This document shows, in pieces, positions 34,981 through 46,769 of a DNA stretch of 64,000 nucleotides (position 1 is its first letter; each line of letters starts with the position of its first letter). Below the pieces are notes generated by a model that made no database searches, was not told the origin of the DNA, and saw nothing but the letters and a program-made list of their open reading frames with translations. The position numbers were made by a program, and so were the translations under genes. The DNA comes from Rhynchospora pubera (Eukaryota > Streptophyta > Magnoliopsida > Poales > Cyperaceae). The DNA is taken from assembly GCA_028095005.1 (NCBI GenBank), contig CM051461.1:60741840-60805839 (forward strand), in the 5' to 3' direction.

Positions 34981-37021
34981 ATGGAGAACAACCGAGTACC
35001 TGACGAAAGAACAAACCCTAGGAGCAGAGAACCCTTTTCCGATCTCTCCAACGCCGCCTCTTCGTCGGCTCCCCTCCCGAATTCCAGACCCAAGCGCAAA
35101 CTGAGATCCAAATCGAGGCAGCTGGAACCCGATTCGGACCGAAACGAATCTCTTACCCGATCCGAACCCGCCATTGTCAGAGTGGCCCGTGAAATCGCTA
35201 CTTGTTCTTCAGCGGGACCTTCAGATCTTGATTCAGGTGAGTTTGTCGTCCTTTTCTTATACTTTGTTCTTTTGCGCGCAAGCCACTTAATTTCTTAAAA
35301 TTACTTACTCTTGTGCTTGCTTTTGTGTTTGCCACATGCTAATGTGAAATATGTGTGAAATGTGTGTACTGTACAGCTTCCAGTCAATAGGTGAAATTTT
35401 AAATTTATTTAATTTTCTGGAACTTGATGCTAAAGCCCTAACAGTAGATTTTAGTACTTGCCTTTTGTTACCAGCTGTGTTTTCACATTCAATGGTTTGC
35501 AATGTAAGTTCTGTTATAAGATTTGATGTGTACCTTTTCTCGTCAGCCATACTAGTAAGAGGTGTGAAGTTCTTATGTAATTACAATGCCGTTTTGGCAT
35601 TGTGGTAAAAATGGAAGGTTTACCTATACCACGTTTCTGTGCAAAACAATTGTGTTCTTTATTCTCTCTCTCGCCCCCACCACCCGGGTTGCTTTTTCTG
35701 TTATCTTTTTATCATTTTGCCTCAATGAGGTGGCTTCTGCTACATGAGAGAAGATGCTAAACAGGGGAGAGAGAAGAGTGGAGATGTTTGGAATATTGGG
35801 CCATGGTCATTAAGGCTTATTAGTGGATGTAGGCTAATTATAATGGGTATAATTGGGTTTTTTTTCCAAGTCTGACAGCCAAATTTTGTAGAAACCAATC
35901 TCAGGTTTAATTTGTCTTCGTAATATATTCTCAGGCTCAACTGGTAAGTTTTCCTATGGTTTCACAACAACAACAAAGCCTTTTGTCCCAAATAAGTTGG
36001 GCTAGGCTAGATAGTTTGTTCTTCAAATGCATAGAAATAATTCCTTCCTTGAGTTTATATTCGATGATATGCTGTACAGAAATGAAATGTGAAGTGGGTT
36101 ATTGAACTTGATGTTTCTTTATTTGTGGCAGTTAGTGGTGATTGTAATTATTCAGATATGTCTGAGCATGCTACCATTTATAAAAGGAGAAATATGAGAA
36201 TACATACGACAAAGACCGCTACGAGAAAGCATACCGCAGATGCTACCTCCTCGGCTTCATTGAGTTGCCCGCCTTCTAGACGAAAAATTAAACAAACTAG
36301 GTACTTATTGGTCAGCCTTAGTTATTAAGAGGATTTGTTAATATTTTTTCATTGCAAGACTTATCTGGAACAAAAAAAATGTACAAATATGTTTGTAGTT
36401 TACATTTTCACTTATAGAAGAGAGCAAGTAAAAACTATAATCCACTCTTTTAGTCTTCACTAAGTTCTGCTACTAAATACTGCCAAATTCTGTTTCAATA
36501 AAATAGTGATAGATTAGATATTGCCTTGAGTCATTTGTTTTTTCTTAATTGGTGCATTTGTATATTTAAGCAGAGAAAAGAAGTCAAAAAAAGTTGATGA
36601 TGGAGCTACTCGAAGGATATCATCTTCAGCACCTTGCAAAAGGCGTAAAAAGGTGTTTATTTATTTATTTTTTATTATTTTATCACTTCTACTGGACATT
36701 ATTGAGATACTGGTGTGTACAAGTTGGCATGTGAAAGTCTTAGTACCCTCTCTTTTTATGTGTTTTTGTGCTTGTGCCAGTTTATAGTCTGATAGAATTC
36801 CTCTATGAAAGAAATCTTAAGAGTTTAGGCAAGATGCTTTTTCCATTACACAAAAAGGGTATTCATTGTACATGGCGGCCAATTTTATCATCTGTCCTTT
36901 TTCTTTTTGGGTGCAGCAAGTGGATTTTAAATTACCTGAAGATTATTTGAAGGAAGAAAGAGAGTATTTTGCGAAATTAGATGAAGAGGAGCTTCTAGTA
37001 GAAGAAGCCGACAGTGAATGA
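34981..37021 (+). CDS. Sororin-like protein, four exons (202 aa)
   Basis: Exons 34981-35236, 36132-36300, 36574-36652 and 36917-37021 join with GT-AG introns in phases 1, 2 and 0 to give 202 residues. The protein is small, hydrophilic and basic. The N-terminus is REPFSDLSNAASSSAP, then a basic patch RPKRKLRSKSR (about residues 36-46), more K/R-rich stretches (RRKIKQTR; APCKRRKK), and a conserved-looking acidic helix at the end, LPEDYLKEEREYFAKLDEEE. This layout, with a terminal 'LP-DY-E--R-YF-E-D-EL' helix, resembles the C-terminal box of plant sororin-type cohesion factors. Those stabilise cohesin on replicated chromosomes in the nucleus. Assignment rests on that short motif and overall layout. 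An unrelated small nuclear protein is possible. Reading frame and splice signals are good. Confidence 0.6.
35962..36012 (-). mobile_element. SINE 3'-end fragment (Au-like) in intron 1 of the sororin-like gene
   Basis: The minus strand reads CCTAGCCCAACTTATTTGGG, then ACAAAAGGCTTTGTTGTTGT. This is the typical tail of tRNA-derived Au-type SINEs: the 'AACTTGTTTGGGA-AAAAGGCTT' phrase followed by GTT repeats. Only the 3' end is present. Confidence 0.65.
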
Positions 37022-37121
37022 TTTACAGGTATGGAGATGCCTATAGAGAGAATGTCTAAAGATGGTAGAAACATATCTGGTAGCATCCTGACAATTTTTT
37101 AATATATTGTAGAATGTTAAT

Positions 37122-37431
37122 ATATTGTAGCATGTGGTCTAGTAGCTTAGTTGGTAAGAGCATTTGCCTCTCTTGTAAGAGATCCAGCTTGGCGAGCCAG
37201 CGTAAAGACTCAGCCAACTAAGAGCATTTGCCTCCATGTTGGCGATAGTAGCTTAGTTGGTAAGAGCATTTGCCTCCATGTTGGTTCAAGCCCACATGCT
37301 TGCGATAGGCTTGGCGAGCCAGCGTAAAGACTCAGCCATATATACAAGAAATGACCAGGGTTGGGGTGTCATTTCTAGCCTACCCAACTTGTTTGGGATA
37401 AAAGGCTTAGACTTTAGACTTTAGACTTTTA
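37122..37431 (+). mobile_element. tRNA-derived SINE (Au-like), internally duplicated, with 13-bp TSD
   Basis: Flanked by identical 13-bp duplications GTAGAATGTTAAT (37109-37121 and 37432-37444). Contains a pol III A box (TAGCTTAGTTGG) twice, at about 37152 and 37249, and one B box (GGTTCAAGCCC) at about 37283. The 3' section contains CCCAACTTGTTTGGGATAAA, and a TAGACTT-repeat tail follows. The block GGCTTGGCGAGCCAGCG-TAAAGACTCAGCC occurs twice, so the element is partly duplicated. It lies about 100 bp after the sororin-like stop, probably in its 3' UTR. Confidence 0.75.
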
Positions 37432-37444
37432 GTAGAATGTTAAT

Positions 37445-38830
37445 GTTACTAATCCTTGTACAGCCTAGGAAAGAGGTAGAACCAGGCCTCTTTCAAATCT
37501 ATTTTGGGACTCATTAGTGGTAGTTGACTTGTATTAGTCTCAGACTGTATGTAAATAAAAACTATCCTTTTGTGTTAGTTTCTCTTTGAATTATCTGGCT
37601 TGAATCGTCCAGATGAGAGGTAATTATTATTATTTGGCTATTGCCTATTTTCTTTGAGGATTACATCCCAATCATTTTCGTCCATACAAAGTGGGGTCAA
37701 AGTATTGGACTTGTTAGTAAATGGAATCTGAAGGATCTATTCCCAAGGACCAAAATCCTTTGCGGAGAATCTCTCCACAGCTGCAGAGGGTGGGCTTGAG
37801 ATTGGTACGATCGAATTTCGATGGGTACTAATCACGGGGGCATCCATTGGCGATCCATGGTATTAATCAGTTGCTATTCCCAATCCCCCAATTCTTTATT
37901 ACTTCATTGAATACAAATATCTTCCTTTTTTTCCCTTTAATGTCCCAACCACTACCGAGTACGTTCTTCTAGTAAAGTTAGGCCTTTTTGGAAACATGCA
38001 TGTATAATTTCAAACTAGGTAGAAATTTAGTTGACAATGGAAGACTTCCACAGCATTGCTTTACATTTAAACTAGAAATTTTAACTTGGTGTTTCTGAAA
38101 AGTTTGTTGGTGTATAAACGCATTTTTATTAATAAACAAGATTTTAATTTACTGGTGTTTTTTCAAATTATTTATGATTGACCGCGTACAAATAACTGCA
38201 TACATAAAGCTAATATGGATACATATTTAAATGGTCATTTGCTAATGTTACTATGTGAAGTAACCATTAGTCAATGATGTCTTGTGTTATTCATTATGTA
38301 CTTTCTACCCATTAGTCATTAATGTTGTGCTATTCATTATGCACTTTCTACCCGTAAGTCAATTTTGTGTTATTCATTATGTACTTCCCTTTTTTTATTC
38401 ATATTAGCTATATGGTCGCAACAGTACTGTCATGTAAGTATTAATATGTTTTTTTTTTAATTCTTCTAGTTGTAATGAATGGTCGTTGTAATGTTGTTCT
38501 TTAATGAGCAAAAATATATGTATTTATAAGGGAATTCGATGGGAAAAGTAACTGATCCGTGTTTGTCATTTGTTAACATGGATTATGCCAATTAGTAGCT
38601 TTATAACTTTTACTTTGATGAATAGCGCACTATTTAAGTCAAATATTAACTTTGGACAGTTCGGCGCATGTCGTATTCTTGCATTACTGGAATGCATTAA
38701 TAATATATTAATTCAGTGTTATTGATTGTGACCAGCATTATCGTTGCCAATTGGTAAACATTATTGTGGGAATTATTGGTGATGTCTTGCATATCAGATG
38801 GAAACACTATTACATGTACTCATTATTAAA
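37445..38830. other. Intergenic; short tandem repeat at 38265-38391
   Basis: No gene recognised. At 38265-38391 a unit with GTCAAT...TGTGTTATTCATTATG and TACTTTCTACCC occurs three times with lengths drifting from about 57 to 36 bp. Confidence 0.45.
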
Positions 38831-38831
38831 A

Positions 38832-39039
38832 TGTGTTTGGATGAGGAGTTGAATAAGGAATAAGAATTAGGATTTCGAAATGTGTATTTTTTTAAAATTT
38901 TTTATTCTAATATCATGATTTTGTTAGAATATGAATAAGAATCCAAATTCATTATTCTATAATTGTTTGAGTTGCACAAAAATAAAAAATTTTGAAATTT
39001 ATTCTTATCTGAATTCTTATTCTTGCGTATCCAAACACA
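38832..39039. mobile_element. Fold-back MITE, TGTGTTTGGAT family
   Basis: 208 bp, TGTGTTTGGATGAGG ... TATCCAAACACA. The arms pair further (AATAAGAATTAGGATTTC with GAATTCTTATTC). No target duplication was identified. Related in its ends to the GGCTCCGTTTGGAT elements. Confidence 0.6.
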
Positions 39040-40042
39040 CCAGTATCTAGTGCAAAGTGTGCAATGCAACATAACAACATCTGTGCAAAGTTTCTACATA
39101 AATACTCCAACATTTTATGAAGAACATGAGATAAAAAAAAAAAAGGGTCACAAGCATGCGTTATTGCTACCTCGCGCGGCAGTAAAGATAAGTCAAAATT
39201 TTCCGCTATGCAGTTATGCAGCACTCCAGTTATTAATTTACTTAATCCAATTGAACTCCTAAGGGAACATTTCTGACTTTCGATGATAAATTATTATATA
39301 AGAAAACACCAAACCTCAACACAGAGTAATTACGAACATTTATGCGAGAAGGCCAAACTTTTTCCTTTCAGTTAATTTAAGGTTTCGAAATTATGACCAA
39401 TTATAATTTAATGCACTATTACTAAAAGAACAATTTTTTCGTATTAAATGAGAAGTAATCTATTGCTAATTTTTCTTAGTTGATGATTTATTAATTGAAA
39501 TACAACTATGTGATTAACTAAGAAATTTATTGTACCTTGCTTACTTTACTAGAAGAAAATAACGAAAAGAACATTCAACTAATTTTGGTTTTTCTGGTTT
39601 TTCCTCCAACATTTAGGGAATCAACTTACTGACGTACAAAAGGGAGAGACTTTTGAAATTAATTACCACTAACATTAATTGTTCTCTTCAAAATTATCTA
39701 ATGGAGTGTTACTGAAAGGCGTTATTGAAAACTGGACTTGTTCTTTGGCTTTGCTAAAAAATAGGGATCTATGGAAGAAATAGAAGAAAATATGAAGGAG
39801 CATATACAAGTTGTATTACTTGAGCTTTACTGTGTACATCTTAGCACATCAAACGTAATTTTTCATAAATAATGACTGTAAGAGTGTAAAAATGAGCCAT
39901 CCAATAAAAAATAAGATGAGAGAACATAATCGAAAGGATAAAAGCATGGCTGAAATTTTTTGAAAGTTTAATATTATATTTATTTATAGAACCTCGATTT
40001 GACCTGCAAACAAGTTACTGAAAATTGAAATGTTCGGCAATA

Positions 40043-40093
<51 letters not shown>

Positions 40094-40487
40094 CAATAAG
40101 AAGGTGCTGTTTAACTTTGTTGACTGCTAAGATTCAATGAATTTCTTATGTTCACATGTTAAAGGGAAAAAAAAAAGATTCAAATTAACATTTTTCAATT
40201 CAACCACCCCAATTTTTGGATAAGAAATTCCTCTTTTTTTTAATCTCAAAGTGTGTTGACTGATGAGACTGATTGATCCACACACATACAATAGTGCGTT
40301 CAATCTTTCGGACACATCCATAGGGTGAAATGTTAGTCAATATTTTCTTTAGGGACAATGCATTTTTGTTATGTGAACGATTGCACTACGAAATAATAAG
40401 AAATATAAGAATTGTTAGTATTATATATGTTTGACATATATTCCTACATGACACTGTCGAGGGCGGATTTAAATAATATATATAGTG

Positions 40488-40556
<69 letters not shown>

Positions 40557-41170
40557 CCAACATTTATTCTGTATACATTTTGTAGTTATAGAGGCTATAT
40601 TTTGACTCCATAGTTAAAAAGTAATTATTTAATTTTAGTTAACTGAGTGACTTTCATTAAGAAATTTTCTAGCTCTATTACTGTACTGCCAATAAAGATA
40701 TTAATACTGATAGTTGCTCGATGAACCTCAGGATCGGCCACCAATTATAGTACTGCACCATGTTGTTTTTTTCATTCATATATCAATTTTATATAGAAAA
40801 ATATTAAATTATATAAGTGGAATAATATTAATTAAACATAAGCTTTTCATGTTTTGTTGCGAAAGAAGAAATATCCGGAAGAAAATATGCATAGTAATTA
40901 GTAGGATAAAAAAGCATTCCTCAAGTATTAACAATATATCGACATAGCAAGAAGCACTGTATATGATTGGTAAAGTATATATGAATGCATGACACATCAA
41001 CTTAACGCTGATTGGTAAAGTATATATGAATGATAGGTGAATAATTTAGCCCAACAAGAAAATGAACATTTTATTAATTTAATTTGGGTATATCATGTAC
41101 TTACCGAACTTGCACAAAATTAATGAAGACCAATATTATTTGCTTTTATTTGCAACTAGCCAATGAATTT
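39040..41170. repeat. AT-rich intergenic DNA with two long (TA)n arrays
   Basis: (TA)n runs at about 40042-40089 and 40490-40551. The phrase GATTGGTAAAGTATATATGA occurs at about 40965 and 41010 as a 46-bp tandem duplication. No coding region was recognised. These polymorphic tracts lie 1-2 kb upstream of the peroxidase. Confidence 0.6.
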
Positions 41171-41310
41171 ATAGAGGCTCTGTTTGGATCGCTAAAGAAT
41201 AAGAAGAATAATGTTGGGAAGTGTGTAACTTTGTGAAAAATTTAAATGGTTAGGAATAAATTTATGTCTAGAAAGAGACTATTTCCTTATGACGTATCCA
41301 AACGGAGCCA
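41171..41310. mobile_element. Tourist-like MITE upstream of the peroxidase
   Basis: GGCTCTGTTTGGATCG ... GTATCCAAACGGAGCC with a TTGGGAAGTGTGTAA interior like the copies at 4011 and 32029. Target duplication not clear. Confidence 0.65.
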
Positions 41311-41615
41311 AATAACATAAGCAAACACGTACAAATTAAACTACATCAGCATATATAATGCAACGCAATACCCTTTTAATAATGAAGTCCATGGCACACT
41401 TACTTCGAGACCAATCACTAATTCAGCCTTTATAAATGAACACCTCTTCACCAACCCTCATCCTCCTCTCTACGCATGCACAGGAATTGCATATGTTTCT
41501 TTCCGACCTAGGATTAATAGTTTGACCCTTGTCCCAGCATTTGTTAGTTTACAATTATCTAAAAAAGTTTATCATCATGCATGCGTACCGACCATCTTTT
41601 TTACTTACAAATACC

Positions 41616-41623
41616 ATATATAG
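41616..41623 (+). promoter_or_regulatory. Candidate TATA box of the peroxidase gene
   Basis: CCATATATAGCAC lies about 75 bp before the start codon, at a sensible distance for a short 5' UTR. An alternative TTTATAAATG lies at about 41440. Confidence 0.4.
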
Positions 41624-41694
41624 CACACATGCACCACTAACCCAACAACACAAACACGCTCTTTTAGTTCTTTCACTGGTCTTTCAATCCCAGA

Positions 41695-43417
41695 ATGGCG
41701 ATTCCCAGAGCACAATCTTATTACTTTCTCTTTTTCTTCTTAGCATTTGCAATTGCTTCAGCACAGCTATCTCCTAGCTTCTATGACAAGTCTTGTCCCG
41801 GTGCATTTCGCACCATTAGATCGGCTGTATATGCTGCTGTGCTAAAAGAACACCGCATGGGTGCATCCCTACTACGCCTCCATTTTCATGATTGCTTTGT
41901 CAATGTAAGAAAATATTGACAAAAATGTCGAAAAGTGTATACTATGACGAATCAAGCTTGCTATTTTTGTACTAACTTAATTTTTACTACAGGGCTGTGA
42001 CGGGTCAGTTCTTCTGGATGACACTCCAACATTCACTGGAGAGAAGACTGCTGCTCCAAATAACAACTCGATTCGTGGTTTTGAAGTGATCGACACCATC
42101 AAATCAAATTTAGAAGCCATATGCCCACAAGTCGTGTCGTGTGCCGATATACTTGCCATCGCCGCACGTGACTCGGTTGTTGCGGTATGATTACATCACC
42201 TTGCTTATCTTGCACTGTAGAATTTGTTAATTAACTATTCACATTATGAAGAAAACAAAGATAAATAATGCACCATATATCTGCTAATTTGGTCAAAAGA
42301 AATTTTATGAATTCAATTTTTAAATTCAACATATGATTTCTTTGTTGTGAATGATTACAATTGAACATATTATGATAATCGGGTATTTGAATTCTGATTG
42401 TCTTTTTTTTCAAAAAAAAAAAAATGGTGCATAGACAAATATTTTTTATTTTGTTGTTTCCTGTTTTTATGCATCTTTTGTACTACAAACACTTGTTATG
42501 ATAGAAAGAAATTGTAAGTCGCTTTTTACTCCTTTTTTTTTATAAATATATGTATCATAGAATTTTGGTTGAGTTTTTCAGTTAGGAGGTCCCACGTGGA
42601 CAGTTCAATTGGGCAGAAGAGACGCCACAACTGCAAGCTTTAGTGACGCGAACAGCAACATCCCAAAGCCCACATCTGATCTGAGCACTCTCATCTCTGA
42701 TTTTTCAAATAAAGGTTTAAGTACAACCGACTTAATAGCTCTGTCAGGTATTACCTTCCTCTTTATATAATTGAAATCCACCAAAGTGTAGTCTTGTAGA
42801 AACATTCACATCTCTATCAACATGGTATTCTCCATGATGAGTTATCAGTCAAAAAAATTGCAATATTTTTCCGTATCACCAATTAATAATTATACATGTT
42901 CAACAATATTACAAATACAAAAAAAAAAGAAAAAAGAAGAAGAATAATAAACTGCATCTCCACCGCTCCTGACAAAGATCTCAAATTAGCCTTTGCCATT
43001 GTATACTCATACAGAATTTATTCTCATTTAGGGGCCCATACTATCGGTCAAGCACGATGTACCACATTCAGGACCCGTATTTACAATGAAACAAGCATCG
43101 ACACCTCACTCGCCACATCCCTCCAATCGAACTGCCCCAGTACAGGAGGGGACGACAAACTCTCACCCCTTGATGCTTTTACCCCTAACTCATTTGACAA
43201 TTACTACTATAAAAATTTGGTGAATAGCAAAGGATTGCTGCACTCCGATCAACAACTCTACAGTGGCGGCTCGACTGACTCGCAAGTCACAGGCTATTCT
43301 TCAAATTTGTCAAAGTTTTATGCCGATTTCAAGGCAGCAATGATTAACATGGGGAACATCAGCCCATTGACTGGTACCAGTGGAGAAATCAGAAAGAATT
43401 GCAGGAAGACAAATTAA
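41695..43417 (+). CDS. Secreted class III peroxidase, four exons (317 aa)
   Basis: Haem peroxidase of the plant secretory family (EC 1.11.1.7), oxidising phenolics with H2O2 in the cell wall or vacuole. Exons 41695-41904, 41993-42184, 42582-42747 and 43032-43417; predicted protein 317 aa, normal for the family. A signal peptide spans about residues 1-23 (hydrophobic FLFFFLAFAIASA), with mature Q24 followed by LSPSFYDKSCP. Distal site RLHFHDCFVN gives Arg61 and His65. Proximal haem ligand His192 lies in SGAHTIGQARC. The calcium-site GCDGSVLLDD and the conserved cysteines are present. The four-exon layout is the standard one for this family. Similar to cationic-peroxidase-1-type members, but the isoform cannot be named. 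A single-frame open stretch 42896-43031 before exon 4 is intron, since the acceptor at 43030-43031 restores SGAHT. Confidence 0.93.
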
Positions 43418-43726
43418 GACAGTTTTTCTAAAATTAGCAGCTTTTGAATAATGGTTATGATGTTAGGGGAAGAGAGAAGTTCTCTTTTGTAGATGTAGTA
43501 GTTTGTATCGCTAAGTAATTGATGTTTGAAGGAAATAATAATGTACTTAACTGTTTAACATAGTATTCAACCTCCATGTAAACGTTGTTTATGCAGTTCT
43601 ATCTATATAAGTTGGTACCGTTTAATGAAAGGGACTCCTTTTAATTCACGACTGTACTGATGATGTAAACTTTAGAGCACACTTTAGATATAATACCGAT
43701 AAACTTAATTACCAGAAGACTGCTAA

Positions 43727-44068
43727 TTAAGGAAACAAAATTAATAAAAAAAAATGAATTGGAGGGAGGGCACAATCGGTCATGGCAATGAATTTGTCGC
43801 GATGGATTGTCCATTTATTAGGAGAAAAACGCTCTCCAAATATGAATTGGAGGGAAGGAGAGCCCTTCCAGAGGTAGCAGAAGCAGCGGGTAAGGACGAA
43901 GGTGCGAGCGGCGATTCGAGTCGGGAGAAAGGAGAGGATTGCAATGAGTAGCTCGTCAGGGAGGTTTGAGAGACGGTCCATTCCGAAGGGATTCGTGTGC
44001 ACGCGCCATGTAGCCTGGAAGGCTGGAAGAGGAGGAGATGGCGCAAGAGTTGAGAACCCACCCCGCAC
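43727..44068 (-). pseudogene. F-box gene fragment (F-box only)
   Basis: The minus strand opens at ATG 43981 (upstream frame open from 44068) with MDRLSNLPDELLIAILSFLP, then IAARTFVLTRCFCYLWKGSP and FIAMTDCALPP. It then loses similarity at about 43730 before any leucine-rich repeat. The flanks on both sides resemble the peroxidase 3' flank duplicated at 58650-59080, so this piece appears to be an insertion into that flank. Too short to be a complete family member. Confidence 0.7.
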
Positions 44069-44169
44069 TTATTGTCCCTTTCTATGACCTAATCCTATGA
44101 TAATGGATACAGAAAGCATTGTCAAAGATACAGAATTAAGAATTAGGAAAAAAATAAATAATAAATGAA

Positions 44170-45440
44170 GTTGAGTGTTTTTCGTATAACTACTGTCAAT
44201 GTATAGCAGTAGTCAGTTACGTACTACGGTTCACTAATATTTTGCATAGCAACATAAGAAAAATAAATAAATTTGTTACCTTCACTTACCAACATTATGC
44301 GATTTTAGTGAATTGTTTTTCATAACGCTCATATCTTCCTTTCCTATTATTTTGCAGACAATGTCAAAATTTGGTTGATATCTAACTCAAAATCAGTTAT
44401 GAATTCTCTGCATAATCTTGCATTTCTCCGGTTATCCTGCATTCATTTTGCCGCATCTTCGTAATATGTTAAACCACATGGGTACTCTGGTCATTCTGTC
44501 TAGTTGCTGAATGGTTCAACAAACTACTCGTGCCCAAAAAACAAATATGATGACATTTTGCCAAATGTTTTTCAAGAAATCAGGGGATGTGGTTAAGACA
44601 TGGATTAAAAGATCAAAATAAAGTCAAGTACCTGAGTTGTTGAGATTTTGCAGGTATTGAGAACAAGGAGTACAATTATCTATTTCAATTCATATTCAAG
44701 ATCCAATCACACCATTCAGCAACACAATTAACAGATTACACTACCAGAGTACCAGTACTTAATGACTGACAAAGAATCTAACTGAGCCAGTACTTGATGA
44801 CTAACAAAGAAACTAATTGAACCAACTTAACTCAAGGTTCATTTGCACAAAACAAAGAATCAAGGAGTCAATTTAACCGAAGTCAGTTCATTTCCAAGCT
44901 TTGCTCAAATTTAAAAAGAAATAATAAGGGTAAAAAACAAAAAAAATACAAACAAATAAAATTATGATTATTTAGGAAAAGGTCCAGGGAAGAACATGTC
45001 TTCCATAACTATTAAGGATCAAATTGAATGTATAGGTACTTTATACTTTCCTCCTAACTCCCCCACTTCACCCCGCCCGATAGAGAAGGCAGCAATATGG
45101 TGTTTCTCACCCGTGCTTTGTACATATGAAACGTGTCACCCTTCATATCATACTGGCACCCCACTGCTGCTACTCAGGGAATGACATATACCAGTATTGG
45201 ACCGGAATAGATTCGTTTTATTGGTTTCAAGTTATTCTAATTAATCTATTTTTCACTTTATTTCTTTATAACTCCCTCTTTCTGTAAAATTTTTGTTTAA
45301 TTAATAAAATTGGCTTAAAAAAGATGCTAACTATAGCTCCTTTGCAAAGACAGAAATAAAGAAAAAACATAAATACGTTCGTTTAGGTGGAAAATACATG
45401 AGAATGTGCTCACATTGAAATTTAGAGTTGGATCTTGTGC
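44170..45440. other. Intergenic, no gene recognised
   Basis: AT-rich. A repeated phrase (CCAGTACTTGATGACTAACAAAGAA-type, 44750-44820) is the only structure seen. The last exon expected for the minus-strand F-box copy was not found here. Confidence 0.4.
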
Positions 45441-45578
45441 GGTACAGTTAAGGTTAGACTAGTCCAAGGGCCGTAAGACAAGGAACAATTCCGTCAAACA
45501 ATCTATACAATCCATAAGTTGCACAAATAATGAAATTCCAGCAATATGAGTTGAAGAAAGGGGAAAAAGTAAAGAGAC

Positions 45579-46690
45579 CTTATGAACGAGCTTCAGCAAT
45601 TGAAGAGCAGGGCAATTATGGAGCATCATGATGAGAGTTTCAATGTTGTGCTCATGACAGGAAAGGTTCGCATACAAGTGCTTCATATAAGGAAAATTTG
45701 GTACATCTTTTCCTGGTTCGAACAAGATACGTCTTGAAATTGGATATTTGTCATTCTGCAGGAAAGACAAATAGAGGTGATGATTTTTCAGTAAAGAATA
45801 ATTATACAATTCTCTTCTATATAACCTAAATACAGGTGTGGTCCTAGGAATGGGCAAGGCCAGTCACCTTTACATTCCCTTTGATATTATCGAACTAAAG
45901 CATATCAAATTTCCTTGATACAACATTACTGGGCATGGACTAAAAGCGGAAAAGAGAAAAAGAATAAAAAAAATTGACCTTTAAAATCAGGCTTAGTTCT
46001 TCCACATGCGAAATAGTAGTCAACAGTCTCGTACAGAAGTCTCGGGCGCAAGCTTCTTCAAGGATAATCACTGCTCTTTTCAGCAAAGGAACTTCTAGGC
46101 GGATGTCAAATTGATCAGAAAAGAGTATAAAGCTTTCCAAATGGAACGAGTCCAATGAAGGCAGAAACAACTTTAGTGTGCGGAGTGTTGAATCACGAAC
46201 TGCAATTATCAGTTTGAATGTTCTGATGGTTTGGGAGGAAAGGCTGAGGCTCCTGATGTATTTAATCTCAAGGTGTAAATCCTCTAAGGAGCACAATTGA
46301 GAGAGAATTCGGCCAGGGTTGAACCGATATAAAGCAAAGGAGAGGCTTTTCGGTCTCAGGCAAGTGGAAGTGAAATCAGGGGGGAATTCAAACGAATAGC
46401 ACTTGCTGGTAGGAAGTGAGAAGGACTGGAGAGAGTGGATGGAGAAAATGGTTGGAAGAAGGGGTACAAGATGGAAATAACTTTCAATGGTGAGGAGGCG
46501 CAGGCGGAGGGAGTGGGCCTTGGCGAGCAGGGAAGACTAAGGTCTAGGAGAGGAGAGCGGAGAAAAAAATTGGAGAAGTCTTAGGTGTAAGTAGAGGAGT
46601 GGGTGGGAAGAATTGCGGCGGAGGAGAGCACTATCTTAGATAAAGCCGTCGAAAGAGTTTGAAGGGAGGTCTGTATATTGGAAGATTAAA
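45579..46690 (-). pseudogene. F-box/LRR gene copy D, minus strand, lacking the F-box
   Basis: Reads from about 46690 downward. It begins inside the post-F-box linker (TDLPSNSFDGF, stop, DSALLRRNSSHPLL), has at least two in-frame stops, then leucine-rich sequence (LLTIESYFHLVPLLPTIFSI; CSLEDLHLEIKYIRSLSLSS; LKLFLPSLDSFHLESF). Exon 1 ends near 45979 at a GTCAAT donor that is weak. Exon 2 is 45755-45579 (FPYMKHLYANLSCHEHNIET ... LKLVHK) with the same 177-bp length as in copy B. No exon 3 was found. The missing 5' part ends about 80 bp from the Ds-like element at 46770. Confidence 0.75.
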
Positions 46691-46769
46691 TCGGAGGTCT
46701 TTTGTCATAAACTGACAAAATGTATTGAATCTTCTACGTTACATGCATACTCCAAAATATGCTCGTATC

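Noticed and set aside
37138..37210. Possible tRNA gene (D-arm-like GCTTAGTTGGTAAGAGC)
   Set aside because: No matching acceptor stem or proper T arm in the first copy. The A/B boxes and the Au-type tail identify a SINE instead.
42896..43031. Upstream extension of peroxidase exon 4 as coding sequence
   Set aside because: The acceptor at 43030-43031 joins exon 3 to give the conserved SGAHTIGQ, so the open stretch before it is intron.
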